64,000 nt of DNA from Campylobacter geochelonis (lineage in GTDB: Bacteria; Campylobacterota; Campylobacteria; Campylobacterales; Campylobacteraceae): NCBI RefSeq assembly GCF_013201685.1, contig NZ_CP053844.1:1612001-1676000 (forward strand). The letters run 5' to 3'. A model generated the notes under the pieces. It did not search any database, was not told where the DNA came from, and saw only the letters and a program-made list of their open reading frames with translations. The stretch's first letter is position 1, and every line of letters begins with the position of its first letter. The translations under genes were made by a program, and so were the position numbers. Shown here piece by piece: positions 34,524 through 42,590 of the stretch.

Positions 34524-35078
34524 TTATTTTATAACACCACAAACTAGTCTTGCGCCACCGCCACCAAGTGCTTTTGGATGATCGCTGTGGTTATCGCCAC
34601 CAACATGAACCATCAAAGAATGACCCTTTAACTCATCAAGAGATTTGATTTTAGGTGCTAGGACTGGGTAGATAGCATTGCCATCTTTATCAGCTACAAG
34701 CGCTGGTAAATCGCCCTTATGTCCTGCATCATCCCAAGGAAATGAGTGCTTTTTAGTATCAGTTGGATCCCAGTGACCACCAGCTTTCATGCCAAGACCT
34801 TTGTCTGTCGCACCACAATCTGGGTTTGTATGAACATGAAATCCATGGATTCCAGCTTCAATGCCTTTTAAATTCGGGAAAAACGCTACGCCATAGTTAG
34901 TCTTAACAGCAACAACCTCGCCAACACTCACATCGCCTTTTTCGCTAAGTAAATTCATAGGTATAACAAGATGTTCTACCGACTTAGGATCGAAATTTAC
35001 AGCCTCTTCTTCGTGTTTATGCTCAGCAGCAAAAAGTAAAGTGCTTGCTAAAACGCCTGCTAGAAGTATTTTTTTCAT
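34524..35078 (-). CDS. sodC: Periplasmic Cu/Zn superoxide dismutase
   Basis: Converts superoxide to peroxide and oxygen in the periplasm. A signal peptide ([17 protein letters not shown]) precedes a short His/Glu-rich start (EHKHEEE) that may help load metal. The metal ligands appear as [24 protein letters not shown] and [13 protein letters not shown], and the protein ends in the typical [13 protein letters not shown]. Length of 184 aa is normal. It is a stand-alone gene. Large G/T tandem arrays lie on both sides: one directly against its terminator, another about 230 bases upstream of its start. Confidence 0.95.
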   Translation of the reverse strand: MKKILLAGVLASTLLFAAEHKHEEEAVNFDPKSVEHLVIPMNLLSEKGDVSVGEVVAVKTNYGVAFFPNLKGIEAGIHGFHVHTNPDCGATDKGLGMKAGGHWDPTDTKKHSFPWDDAGHKGDLPALVADKDGNAIYPVLAPKIKSLDELKGHSLMVHVGGDNHSDHPKALGGGGARLVCGVIK

Positions 35079-35106
35079 ATGATTCCTTTGTGTTAAAGTT
35101 GGGTTG

Positions 35107-35112
35107 ATTATA
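35107..35112 (-). promoter_or_regulatory. sodC promoter -10 box
   Basis: TATAAT on the minus strand, 29-34 bases upstream of the sodC start. Confidence 0.45.
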
Positions 35113-35311
35113 TCTAGTTTGCGTAAATTTAGTATAAAATTTTAAAAATAGTATATAAATTTATATTATTTTTAACAAAAAATGCAAACCGTTTTGAAAT
35201 AAAATTTGATTTTAATAATACAGCAAAAATACAATCTTGTGTACCATTTAAAACAAAAAGTTAAGCTTTAATTTTATTAAAATTTTGCACACAATGTTCT
35301 ATTAAAAATTT
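35113..35311. other. AT-rich left flank of the 9-bp GCGTGG array
   Basis: No gene seen. The part from about 35190 on is recognisably similar to 36150-36250 before the GGTT array (shared GTTTTxAAAxAAAA, AGCAAAAATA and AACAAAAAGTTAAGCT-like blocks), so it belongs to the repeated module. Confidence 0.5.
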
Positions 35312-35575
35312 CTTGCGTGGCTTGCGTGGCTTGCGTGGCTTGCGTGGCTTGCGTGGCTTGCGTGGCTTGCGTGGCTTGCGTGGCTTGCGTGGCTTGCGTG
35401 GCTTGCGTGGCTTGCGTGGCTTGCGTGGCTTGCGTGGCTTGCGTGGCTTGCGTGGCTTGCGTGGCTTGCGTGGCTTGCGTGGCTTGCGTGGCTTGCGTGG
35501 CTTGCGTGGCTTGCGTGGCTTGCGTGGCTTGCGTGGCTTGCGTGGCTTGCGTGGCTTGCGTGGCTTGCGTGGCTT
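35312..35575 (+). repeat. 9-bp tandem array, 29 copies
   Basis: Twenty-nine copies of CTTGCGTGG (plus CTT) without visible variants. The + strand contains no A and the minus strand no T, which trivially removes stop codons from the minus frames. Followed by the conserved TAAAAATTTTTAG at 35577-35589. Confidence 0.95.
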
Positions 35576-35576
35576 T

Positions 35577-35700
35577 TAAAAATTTTTAGGTGGAAGCTTA
35601 TTTAAGAAAAAAGAGCTTATCAAGCTGTTTAATTAAATTCAACGCAGAAATAAATTTAACTTTAATCATAGTATGAAAAACAATAACTATTTTAACGATA
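35577..35700. repeat. Module right flank, copy A
   Basis: Conserved sequence after the array: TAAAAATTTTTAGGTGGAAG and on, ending in a block (about 35635-35700) that recurs almost unchanged at 36567-36630. The shared core includes CGCAGAAATAAATTTAAC and AATCATAGTATGAAAAAC. Confidence 0.8.
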
Positions 35701-35731
35701 ATTAAAAAAATGTTTTAGTAGATTTATAATC

Positions 35732-35926
35732 TGCTTCTTGTTGCTTCTTGTTGCTTCTTGTTGCTTCTTGTTGCTTCTTGTTGCTTCTTGTTGCTTCTTG
35801 TTGCTTCTTGTTGCTTCTTGTTGCTTCTTGTTGCTTCTTGTTGCTTCTTGTTGCTTCTTGTTGCTTCTTGTTGCTTCTTGTTGCTTCTTGTTGCTTCTTG
35901 TTGCTTCTTGTTGCTTCTTGTTGCTT
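35732..35926 (+). repeat. 10-bp tandem array, 19 copies
   Basis: Nineteen copies of TGCTTCTTGT plus TGCTT. Again no A on the + strand. Unit length is not a multiple of three. Followed by TAAAAATTTTTAG at 35928-35940. Confidence 0.95.
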
Positions 35927-35927
35927 T

Positions 35928-36262
35928 TAAAAATTTTTAGATAGAAGCCTGTATAACAAAAAAATAGTTCAAGCTGGTAGCTTATTAAAATTTAAATACG
36001 ATATTAAATTATATAAATTTGCTTAATATTCAAAGTAAGAGAATTTAGCTTATAGACTAATTATCTAAATTTAATATACAATATCAGTTATCTTAAAATA
36101 AATCGATTTAAAATCTTTAAAATACTAAGTTTATATTATCAACTAAAATGAAAATTGTTTTAAAACAAAAGTTTAAATTTTAGTAGAAAAGCAAAAATAT
36201 AAAATTTTGTTAGATGGTTCAAAGCAAAAAACTAAAGCTGTAAATTTTATAAAAATTTTTGG
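35928..36262. other. Module right flank B and spacer
   Basis: AT-rich, no gene supported. Starts with TAAAAATTTTTAGATAGAAG, homologous to the flank of the first array. Its end (36150-36260) resembles the left flank of the first 9-bp array. Confidence 0.55.
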
Positions 36263-36505
36263 TTTGGTTGGTTTGGTTGGTTTGGTTGGTTTGGTTGGTT
36301 TGGTTGGTTTGGTTGGTTTGGTTGGTTTGGTTGGTTTGGTTGGTTTGGTTGGTTTGGTTGGTTTGGTTGGTTTGGTTGGTTTGGTTGGTTTGGTTGGTTT
36401 GGTTGGTTTGGTTGGTTTGGTTGGTTTGGTTGGTTTGGTTGGTTTGGTTGGTTTGGTTGGTTTGGTTGGTTTGGTTGGTTTGGTTGGTTTGGTTGGTTTG
36501 GTTGG
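36263..36505 (+). repeat. 9-bp GGTT-type tandem array, 27 copies, possible G-quadruplex
   Basis: Twenty-seven perfect copies of TTTGGTTGG. Regular GG pairs separated by two or three T are the layout of two-tetrad G-quadruplexes. Pure G/T on the + strand. Followed directly by CTAAAAATTTTTAG, a 14-bp palindrome. Confidence 0.95.
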
Positions 36506-36506
36506 C

Positions 36507-36630
36507 TAAAAATTTTTAGATAGAAACTTGTATAAGAAAAAAGAATTTATTAAGCTGGTTAATTAAGTTTAACGCAGAAATAAATTTAACTTTAATCATA
36601 GTATGAAAAACAATAACTATTTTAACAACT
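36507..36630. repeat. Module right flank, copy C
   Basis: TAAAAATTTTTAGATAGAAA followed by sequence matching copy A. The last 60 bases differ from 35635-35700 at only a few positions. Confidence 0.8.
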
Positions 36631-36689
36631 TAATTTTTTTGTGAGAATTTTAAAAATTTTAAACGATTTTATTTATATTTTTCATAAAA

Positions 36690-36707
36690 TTTGAGTTGTT
36701 TGAGTTG
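36690..36707 (+). repeat. Two-copy seed of a TTTGAGTTG repeat
   Basis: Two copies of TTTGAGTTG in a row. The unit is closely related to the 12-bp unit (GGTTTGAGTTGT) expanded 500 bases to the right. Confidence 0.7.
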
Positions 36708-36796
36708 TTTTCAAAAATTTAATGCATAAAATTAAATTTGGTTTAACATCAAAGCTAAAAAAATATTATATTTTGCATATTTAATCAAAAATAATT

Positions 36797-36823
36797 TCTG
36801 GCGTGGCTTTTAAAAATTTTTAG
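36797..36823 (+). repeat. Module copy D with a single GCGTGGCTT unit
   Basis: One copy of the GCGTGGCTT unit (36801-36809) placed exactly where the large arrays sit, directly before TAAAAATTTTTAG and GTGGAAACTTATATAA. Confidence 0.7.
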
Positions 36824-36970
36824 GTGGAAACTTATATAACAAGAAAGAAATTATTGAGCTGTTTAATTAATTTTAATACAAAATAAAATACGGCTCAAAT
36901 TAAAGTAGAAAAATATCGATTCTTTTAATAGTAAATCAAAAAATCGCTTTAGTAGTTTTATAAAATTTCT

Positions 36971-37003
36971 TTCGTGGCTTGCGTGGCTTTTAAAAATTTT
37001 TAG
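36971..37003 (+). repeat. Module copy E with two GCGTGGCTT units
   Basis: TTCGTGGC and TTGCGTGGC in tandem, then TTTTAAAAATTTTTAGGTGGAA. This looks like an unexpanded relative of the 29-copy array at 35312. Confidence 0.75.
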
Positions 37004-37208
37004 GTGGAAAATTATATAAGAAAAGAAGTTACAAGAGTTATAAAATTTTCGTTTTTTAATTTTTATAACAAAAATGTTTGAAGCTGAAAATTAATTGAAT
37101 AAATTTAATGCGGTAACAAAAACTAGATAAAGTCAAAGCAAAAAATATCAGCTTTCAAAACAAGAAATCAAAAAATAATTTTGTAATTTTATGAAATTCT
37201 TGGAAAGT

Positions 37209-37410
37209 GGTTTGAGTTGTGGTTTGAGTTGTGGTTTGAGTTGTGGTTTGAGTTGTGGTTTGAGTTGTGGTTTGAGTTGTGGTTTGAGTTGTGGTTTGAG
37301 TTGTGGTTTGAGTTGTGGTTTGAGTTGTGGTTTGAGTTGTGGTTTGAGTTGTGGTTTGAGTTGTGGTTTGAGTTGTGGTTTGAGTTGTGGTTTGAGTTGT
37401 GGTTTGAGTT
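37209..37410 (+). repeat. 12-bp tandem array, 16 copies
   Basis: Sixteen copies of GGTTTGAGTTGT plus 10 bases. The sequence to its left, read on the minus strand (AAGAATTTCATAAAATTACAAA and on), is clearly homologous to the flank left of module E (36900-36975). It ends against the terminator of the cytochrome gene. Confidence 0.95.
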
Positions 37411-37411
37411 G

Positions 37412-37444
37412 AAAGAATTTAGCCAGCAATGGCTAAATTCTTTT
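37412..37444. terminator. Terminator of the cytochrome c gene
   Basis: Stem AAAGAATTTAGCC/GGCTAAATTCTTT (13 bp) with loop AGCAAT. On the minus strand it lies directly after the stop of the cytochrome gene. The 12-bp array begins right behind it. Confidence 0.75.
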
Positions 37445-37446
37445 AG

Positions 37447-38016
37447 TTATTTTAGATATGTGCCTTGATTTGTAGGGTTTCTTTGAATATTTGTATTTTG
37501 CAAATCATCATTTTTAAAGATAAAGTCGTTTTCACCTTTAAGATAGGCGATTATATATCCAAGCTCTTTTGATGAAATTCTTGCTGCGATTGGAGCCATT
37601 ACTATCCGCTGACCGCCACCATGACTTAAGTCGGATACATAAGCTTGAAATGAATAGTAAATTTCTTCGCCACTCATCTTAGAAAGTCTTTTTGCGGTGG
37701 CAGAAGTTCTTTTCTCGCCTTTTTCGCCATGGCATGCTAAGCAGTTTGCTTTATAAATTTTCTCGCCTTCTTTGGCTGTGTAGTCTATGTTTCTATCTAC
37801 ACCAGTGCTTAAAAATCTACTGTCTTTATGTGGAACTGAGTTTTCATAGACATTTACTGTTACGTTTTCATCTTTAGAATACTTTTCTACCAAAGATTTA
37901 AGCTCTTTTGCAAATTCGCCTTTGGCTTCAAATACATAGCTTTCATCTGATGAAGCTGCGTTTAGCGATAAAAAGAGTGAAAAAGATACTAAAAGTGAAA
38001 GTTTAAATAGTTCCAT
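37447..38016 (-). CDS. Periplasmic c-type cytochrome, monoheme
   Basis: 189-aa exported protein: signal peptide of about 20 residues (LFKLSLLVSFSLFLSLNA), a middle region, and one heme-binding CLACH near residue 96, followed by AKRLSKMSGEEIYYSFQAY and a C-terminal helix of the cytochrome c class I fold; Met ligand probably in RIVMAPIA. This architecture resembles small cytochrome c553-like electron carriers of Campylobacter. It lies downstream of the porin gene in the same direction but is separated by the porin terminator, so it is probably its own unit. Confidence 0.85.
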   Translation of the reverse strand: MELFKLSLLVSFSLFLSLNAASSDESYVFEAKGEFAKELKSLVEKYSKDENVTVNVYENSVPHKDSRFLSTGVDRNIDYTAKEGEKIYKANCLACHGEKGEKRTSATAKRLSKMSGEEIYYSFQAYVSDLSHGGGQRIVMAPIAARISSKELGYIIAYLKGENDFIFKNDDLQNTNIQRNPTNQGTYLK

Positions 38017-38041
38017 AAAATGCCTTGTAGTTAAATTTAAA

Positions 38042-38065
38042 ATGGGCGAGGAAAACCTCGCCCAT
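38042..38065 (-). terminator. Terminator of the porin gene
   Basis: Perfect 10-bp GC-rich stem (ATGGGCGAGG/CCTCGCCCAT) with an AAAA loop, followed on the minus strand by TTTTAAATTT. It is 25 bases after the porin stop. Confidence 0.9.
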
Positions 38066-38090
38066 GATTTTATCAGATTATGATAAATGA

Positions 38091-39263
38091 TTAGAATGAA
38101 TATTTAGCTTCAAATCTAAATCTGTTGTTATCATCATCGCCATCTTTAACTTGTGAATACCAAGTTTTGAATTTTAGTTTTTTAGTTGCTGCATACTCTA
38201 CTCTATATACAGTCTCTTTCATATCTTTTTTACCAGCTGTTGTTTTGTTTTCACCATCTAAGTAATCAATACCTAGCATAACACCTGTATTTGGTATAGT
38301 ATAAGCTGCTGTTGCAAAGAAGTAGTCATTCTCACCAAAGAATAGTGTATAGTCTAGTAACTCTTCACCTGGGCTTATGAATGAACCTTGATCTTCAAAT
38401 GACACTAAAGATGCTTTATCTTTATCTGTGCTGAAGTCTACATAACCAGCTGTGAAGTCAAGACCAAATAGTGATGTACTAGCCTCTACACCATAGATAT
38501 CAGCATCATCAGCTACTGGAAGAGCAGCTTTGAAATCGCCATCGAAATCAGAGAAACCATATTGAGCTTTTAAGCCAAGAGCGATATCTTCTGTAACATC
38601 AAAGTTAACAGCTGCTTCTATAGCAAATAAATCTGTAACATCCTCAAGAACTGCATACCATAGTTGGAAGCTTACTGGATCATAAGAGCCGATAGCTGCT
38701 ACACCATAAAGGTTATGATCTGTAGTTTTTTTACCAGCTACTGCACCAAGGTCAAGTGTGCTAATATCGCCATCATCTTCTAGTGCATCCATATATAATG
38801 CAGCAAGAGTTAAACCTTGTATATCAGAGTTTACTACTTTGATACCATCACCAAACATATCGTCTGTGAAGAATGCACCAACAACTTGTCTACCAAGCAT
38901 TACGCTTGTGTTACCGATGTTATAACCAAAGTAAGCTTGGCTTATTTCAAATTTGCTTGGGTTTGAAGCAGCTTTGTTACCATTTACACCGCTTGTGCTT
39001 TGTGCAGTATCTGTATCATCATATCTTACACCAACAACAGCGAAGAAGTTGTCGTCGATTTGTGTTTTAACGTTTACAACGCCTTTAAAATTCCATTCAC
39101 TGTTATTTTTTGTAGAATCTTTGTCATCACTTGTATATCTAAGTCTTGTATATCCGCTAACATCTACATTTTTGATAGCTTCTTCTAGTGGAACAGCTGA
39201 TGCTGTTGTAGCGAAAACGCCCGCAGCCATTGCTGCAACTAAACTAAGTTTAACTAATTTCAT
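38091..39263 (-). CDS. porA: Major outer membrane porin (MOMP)
   Basis: Trimeric beta-barrel general porin of Campylobacter. Signal peptide MKLVKLSLVAAMAAGVFATTASA is followed by VPLEEAIKNVDVSGYTRLRY, the conserved MOMP start, and the protein ends in an aromatic residue (RFEAKYSF), as outer membrane barrels require. The 390-aa sequence alternates barrel strands with Asp/Gly-rich loops. Codon use is more biased and GC slightly higher than neighbours, as expected for a very abundant protein. AAAAGGAG precedes the ATG. A strong terminator follows. Confidence 0.93.
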   Translation of the reverse strand: MKLVKLSLVAAMAAGVFATTASAVPLEEAIKNVDVSGYTRLRYTSDDKDSTKNNSEWNFKGVVNVKTQIDDNFFAVVGVRYDDTDTAQSTSGVNGNKAASNPSKFEISQAYFGYNIGNTSVMLGRQVVGAFFTDDMFGDGIKVVNSDIQGLTLAALYMDALEDDGDISTLDLGAVAGKKTTDHNLYGVAAIGSYDPVSFQLWYAVLEDVTDLFAIEAAVNFDVTEDIALGLKAQYGFSDFDGDFKAALPVADDADIYGVEASTSLFGLDFTAGYVDFSTDKDKASLVSFEDQGSFISPGEELLDYTLFFGENDYFFATAAYTIPNTGVMLGIDYLDGENKTTAGKKDMKETVYRVEYAATKKLKFKTWYSQVKDGDDDNNRFRFEAKYSF

Positions 39264-39632
39264 TAGAACTCCTTTTAAATAAGTTTTTGTTCTCGTAATA
39301 GTAACATAAAAGTTTGGTAGTTTTGCTTAAAATAGTCTTAAATTTACCGTAAAATCACCAAAATGTTACCGAATGTTTACTAAAATCGCCTTATTTTAGG
39401 ACTTTTTGAGATATGAGTAAATTTGGAAGATCTAAATTCGACTTAGAATTTTAAGATTATGTTAAATGTAGTGTTTGGGTTAAAAATCTTTTTGAAATGC
39501 TCTTAAAAGGAGGTTGAGGAGAGCTGCTCTCCTCGGTTTGAAAGGAAGTTCTTAGCTTTACTTATTTAGTTTAGATAGTAAAATTATAGTTAATATAGGT
39601 AAATACTTGGCAATGCCATATAATGGTTGCGT
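39264..39632. other. Porin upstream region
   Basis: No gene seen in about 370 bases. It should contain the porin promoter. A hairpin at 39516-39534 probably belongs to the lipoprotein gene to the right. Confidence 0.5.
39516..39534 (-). terminator. Hairpin downstream of the small lipoprotein gene
   Basis: Perfect GAGGAGAG/CTCTCCTC stem with a 3-nt loop, followed on the minus strand by AACCTCCTTTTAA. About 100 bases past the stop of the 39633-40046 gene. Confidence 0.5.
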
Positions 39633-40046
39633 TTAAAAGCTTATGCTTTGTGTTTTTGGTATGGAAATCTTAGATGGGGCTACTTTTTTCTTTATGATTT
39701 TTTCTTTTTTATAAGGCGCTGGTTGAGTGAGAGTTTGGGGTTTGTTTTTTGTCTCTCGTTTGAGTAAAAGCATAGATGTTATAATGGAGTTTTTAACCTT
39801 GATAAGGGCTATATCGTTACTTTTGTAGTAATACTTTGGTGAGATGGCTTTTAGGCTTTTGCCTTTGTAAGTAAAAAAGTAAGTGTAGAGCTTGGGCGTG
39901 GAAGTTGTGATGGTAAATTTATCTATAGTTGCTAGATACTCGCCATCTGGCGCGAGTGGGGTCTGTGGTTTGGCTGAAGTTAGCGAAAAAATAGAGCAAC
40001 CGCTTATAAAAAATGCTGTTATAAAAGCGTAAAATAGGACTTTCAA
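39633..40046 (-). CDS. Small lipoprotein of unknown function
   Basis: 137-aa protein with a lipoprotein signal: hydrophobic FYAFITAFF then lipobox ISGC (Cys17). The mature part has a beta-rich core with many Tyr and Lys (LYTYFFTYKGKSLKAISPKYYY near 58-79) and a basic, proline-containing tail. No family recognised. It stands alone between the porin and a long gene-poor stretch. No ribosome site stands out clearly; CAAAGGAAC lies 5-10 bases before the ATG on the minus strand. Confidence 0.6.
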   Translation of the reverse strand: MKVLFYAFITAFFISGCSIFSLTSAKPQTPLAPDGEYLATIDKFTITTSTPKLYTYFFTYKGKSLKAISPKYYYKSNDIALIKVKNSIITSMLLLKRETKNKPQTLTQPAPYKKEKIIKKKVAPSKISIPKTQSISF

Positions 40047-40851
40047 ATTTGTTCCTTTGGGTTTGGGAATTAAAAGTGGGATTATACCAAAAAGATGTGA
40101 AAAAGTAGCAAGTAAAAAAGTGTTGGCGTGATATGTAGTTTTGGTTTTAAGTCATATGTTGGCAAAGATAATGCAGTTGTTTGAGCTTAAGAATTTAATA
40201 ACTTTACTCTTATCAAATTATTGTTGATAACTTCCATATGAAGTGCAGTTTTTAAGAGTTTAATAAATATATTATAGTCATTAAAAGTGCGCTTCATGCA
40301 CTTTACGAAGTAAAGCGATAGCGCAAAGGCGATGAGAATTTTATCTCTTTTTATAAATATTAAAATAAATTTTTCAAACATGGCAAAAGTTTCTTTTTGG
40401 CTTTTGTCATCGTAATAATTACCGTTTTTATATATTAAATTTATTATAATCGTTTCAAAACTCTTGTTCTATGAATTTACAAGTTGCATTTTGGTTTATC
40501 TAACTTGCTGTTATTCTAAGTTTTATACCCATAAAAATAGCGTATATAAATATCAAGCGGTTGTAAAAATAGATATTTGGCTCTAGCATGCAAGCATTAT
40601 AAACTTTTGAAAATTTTCTCGCTCATCTAAAAAATAGCTTATTTTTAGGTTTAGTAAAAAGTACGCGATAGTCGCTATTTTTACCATTTTTATGATTGCT
40701 ACCTATATGCTTTTGTAAATTTAAGCTATAAATCGCAAATGTCAAAATCTATTTAGCAATCTTACTTCTATCGATAAAAATTTATAATCCAGACATGCTT
40801 TAATGATTTTTTGATATATTTAAATATTGATTTGATGTTAGAGAGCTAAAT
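40047..40851. other. Gene-poor stretch left of the nap operon
   Basis: About 800 bases with no convincing gene. The longest frame (64 codons on the minus strand, 40187-40381) has no ribosome site and a composition unlike its neighbours. Its second half (IFIKLLKTAL and IRVKLLNS) faintly recalls peptides readable from the 33-37 kb modules (NFIKLLKRFF, MIKVKF), so it may be a further degraded copy; this is weak. Confidence 0.4.
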
Positions 40852-41193
40852 TTAGCTTGTCTTTTGGTGCATACTTCCTGAGTATTTTACATCTTTAGCA
40901 TCAAAGTCATCATCTAAAACCTTGCTAGTTTTTGGCGCGTTTTTAATCATCTCTATATCTTCATCTAACTCTTCATAGTTATAGACCATGCCTATAGTAT
41001 CGACTTCGCTAAAGCGTTCTATGGTTTTAAATATCGCTAGTTGCTCATCTGTATTTGACGTGGTTACGACAATGACTACTTTTTTATCTTGCGAGGCGAT
41101 AAGTTCGCACTCTTTTAGCGTTTCAATCTTTTCTAGCAAGGAATTTGCTAGCTTTTCATCTTTTAAATTTATAACTAGGCTTGAAATGTTCAT
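40852..41193 (-). CDS. napD: NapD, nitrate reductase maturation chaperone
   Basis: Binds the twin-arginine signal of NapA and assists cofactor insertion before export. The 113-aa protein has the NapD beta-alpha-beta pattern (NISSLVINLKDEKLA start, LKECELIASQDKKVVIVV near 27-44). It is the last gene of the operon; its ATG follows the napL stop directly (TAAATG). The tail of about 30 residues after the domain is Asp/Lys-rich and longer than in enteric NapD. Confidence 0.88.
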   Translation of the reverse strand: MNISSLVINLKDEKLANSLLEKIETLKECELIASQDKKVVIVVTTSNTDEQLAIFKTIERFSEVDTIGMVYNYEELDEDIEMIKNAPKTSKVLDDDFDAKDVKYSGSMHQKTS

Positions 41194-42120
41194 TTAATAT
41201 CTCCAAATTTTAATATCTTTTTCATATGCTGAGCTTATAAGCATATTGTTTTTGTAAAAAAGTATGCCATTTATCGTGCTTTGCTCTGTTTTAACTACAT
41301 CGATAGTGCTTAAATTTTGTGTGTTAAATATAGTTATATCGCTATTTTCATCACTCATAAAAGCTGCTTTTGTGCCATCTTGACTCACTCCAACGGCGTA
41401 AACTAAAAATGTCGCATTTAGCATTTTTGTTTTTTCATTAGCTACTAAGCCTGCGTTTTTATCTGCTGAACCACTCACGACAACGCCATTTTGCGAGATA
41501 GCGACATCATAAATGTTATCTTTGTGCAAATCTAGCGTTTTTGAAATCTTTTTTGCCTTCACATCGAAAAGATAGACTTTCCCACTCTCACAACCTAATG
41601 CTATGATTTTTTTATCCAAAGAGATTTCCATATCATTTAGGGCTGAAGTTGAGAATTTATGTGAGTAAGTTACACTCTTTGTTTCTAAATCATAAAAGTA
41701 AATTTCGTTACTCAAACTTGCAAAAACCATAGTTTTATCATCGATAAATAGTGCTTTTTTGATACTTTGGTTTTCTAAATTTAGCGATTTTAGCTTTTCA
41801 TCTTTATATATAAATAAAACTTTTTTACCATAATCGCCTTCGCCTAACATCGCTATAACACCGTTTAACTCATCTGTGCTAAAAATTTTAGCCTTTTGCT
41901 CATCGCTAAAATATGTTTTTATCGTTGGTATGGTTAAACTTTTGCTAAACTGATTTGAATCTAAATCATAAATTTGCATTTCTCCGCCATCAGTTGAGAT
42001 ATAGAGTAAATTCTTTTTTAAATTTATATTCATAACATTAGAATTTGTTTCTATCACGTTTAAAAGCTCGGCTGAAAAAAGCAGACTCAAACTAGCAAAA
42101 AAACAGATTAAAACTCTCAT
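41194..42120 (-). CDS. napL: NapL, WD40-like nap operon protein
   Basis: Exported 308-aa beta-propeller-like protein (signal peptide MRVLICFFASLSLLFSAE) with repeated blades (KNLLYISTDGGEMQIYDLDS, NDMEISLDKKIIALGCESG, VAISQNGVVVSGSADK). In epsilonproteobacteria napL sits between napF and napD, as here. Its role in nitrate respiration is not settled; a mild effect on periplasmic activity has been proposed from Wolinella/Campylobacter work. The call rests on repeat pattern and operon position. Confidence 0.85.
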   Translation of the reverse strand: MRVLICFFASLSLLFSAELLNVIETNSNVMNINLKKNLLYISTDGGEMQIYDLDSNQFSKSLTIPTIKTYFSDEQKAKIFSTDELNGVIAMLGEGDYGKKVLFIYKDEKLKSLNLENQSIKKALFIDDKTMVFASLSNEIYFYDLETKSVTYSHKFSTSALNDMEISLDKKIIALGCESGKVYLFDVKAKKISKTLDLHKDNIYDVAISQNGVVVSGSADKNAGLVANEKTKMLNATFLVYAVGVSQDGTKAAFMSDENSDITIFNTQNLSTIDVVKTEQSTINGILFYKNNMLISSAYEKDIKIWRY

Positions 42121-42129
42121 AACATCTCC

Positions 42130-42582
42130 TTAAATGGCATTTAGCGTGATGGAATTTTTAAAACACGCCGATAAACACTCTCCACAACCAACGCACTTTT
42201 GGCTAACCATAGGTCTAAAAACGCCTAAAAACTCAATAGCTTTAAACCTACAAGAATCCAAGCAGTTAAAACAAATCGTATCATTCCACGCAAGGCATGA
42301 GTTTATGTTTATAACTGCGCTGGCTTGAATTTGACTACTAAATTTAAGATCTAGCACGCCTCTTTTTGTCTGCATACAGGCTTTTGCGCACTCTTCGCAA
42401 AAATTACAACCTAAATTTAACACTTTAAACTCGACCATATCGCCATTATAGCTTAACAAATTTCTATCGCATGCCAAAACACACGGCGCATGGCAATCTA
42501 TGCAGTTAAACAAAGAGCTAAAATATGGCGGAGTTATGGGCTTTTTGCTCTTTACAAAAAGCCCTCTTTTTTGCGTATCCAA
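42130..42582 (-). CDS. napF: NapF-type ferredoxin
   Basis: Cytoplasmic Fe-S protein of 150 aa with several cysteine clusters: CIDCHAPCVLAC, CNFCEECAKAC, CFNCLDSC and CVGCGECLSAC. Two of the four are perfect CxxCxxCxxxC-like. It is thought to help NapA maturation on the cytoplasmic side. Start is TTG with AGG 8 bases before it; no ATG is available before the first cluster. It lies between napB and napL. Confidence 0.88.
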   Translation of the reverse strand: MDTQKRGLFVKSKKPITPPYFSSLFNCIDCHAPCVLACDRNLLSYNGDMVEFKVLNLGCNFCEECAKACMQTKRGVLDLKFSSQIQASAVININSCLAWNDTICFNCLDSCRFKAIEFLGVFRPMVSQKCVGCGECLSACFKNSITLNAI

Positions 42583-42590
42583 CTCAAAAC

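Noticed and set aside
33788-34581. Long open frames through the 13-bp array on both strands
   Set aside because: The unit contains no stop in any phase and its length is not a multiple of three, so all frames stay open by composition. No ribosome site or non-repeat domain supports a protein.
33827-37410. CRISPR array
   Set aside because: Units are 9-13 bp, contiguous and without unique spacers; no cas genes are nearby.
35313-37468. Open frames encoding RGL, ACV, LVG, QLKP or LLLVASCCF repeats
   Set aside because: The arrays are almost free of A on + and of T on minus, which removes stop codons. The frames begin or end in shared AT-rich flanks and lack ribosome sites.
39516-39534. Small regulatory RNA near the porin gene
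   Set aside because: The hairpin fits a terminator for the minus-strand lipoprotein gene; no promoter for an RNA was identified.
40187-40381. 64-aa minus-strand frame
   Set aside because: No ribosome site, odd composition, no family; at best a degraded relative of the 33-37 kb modules.
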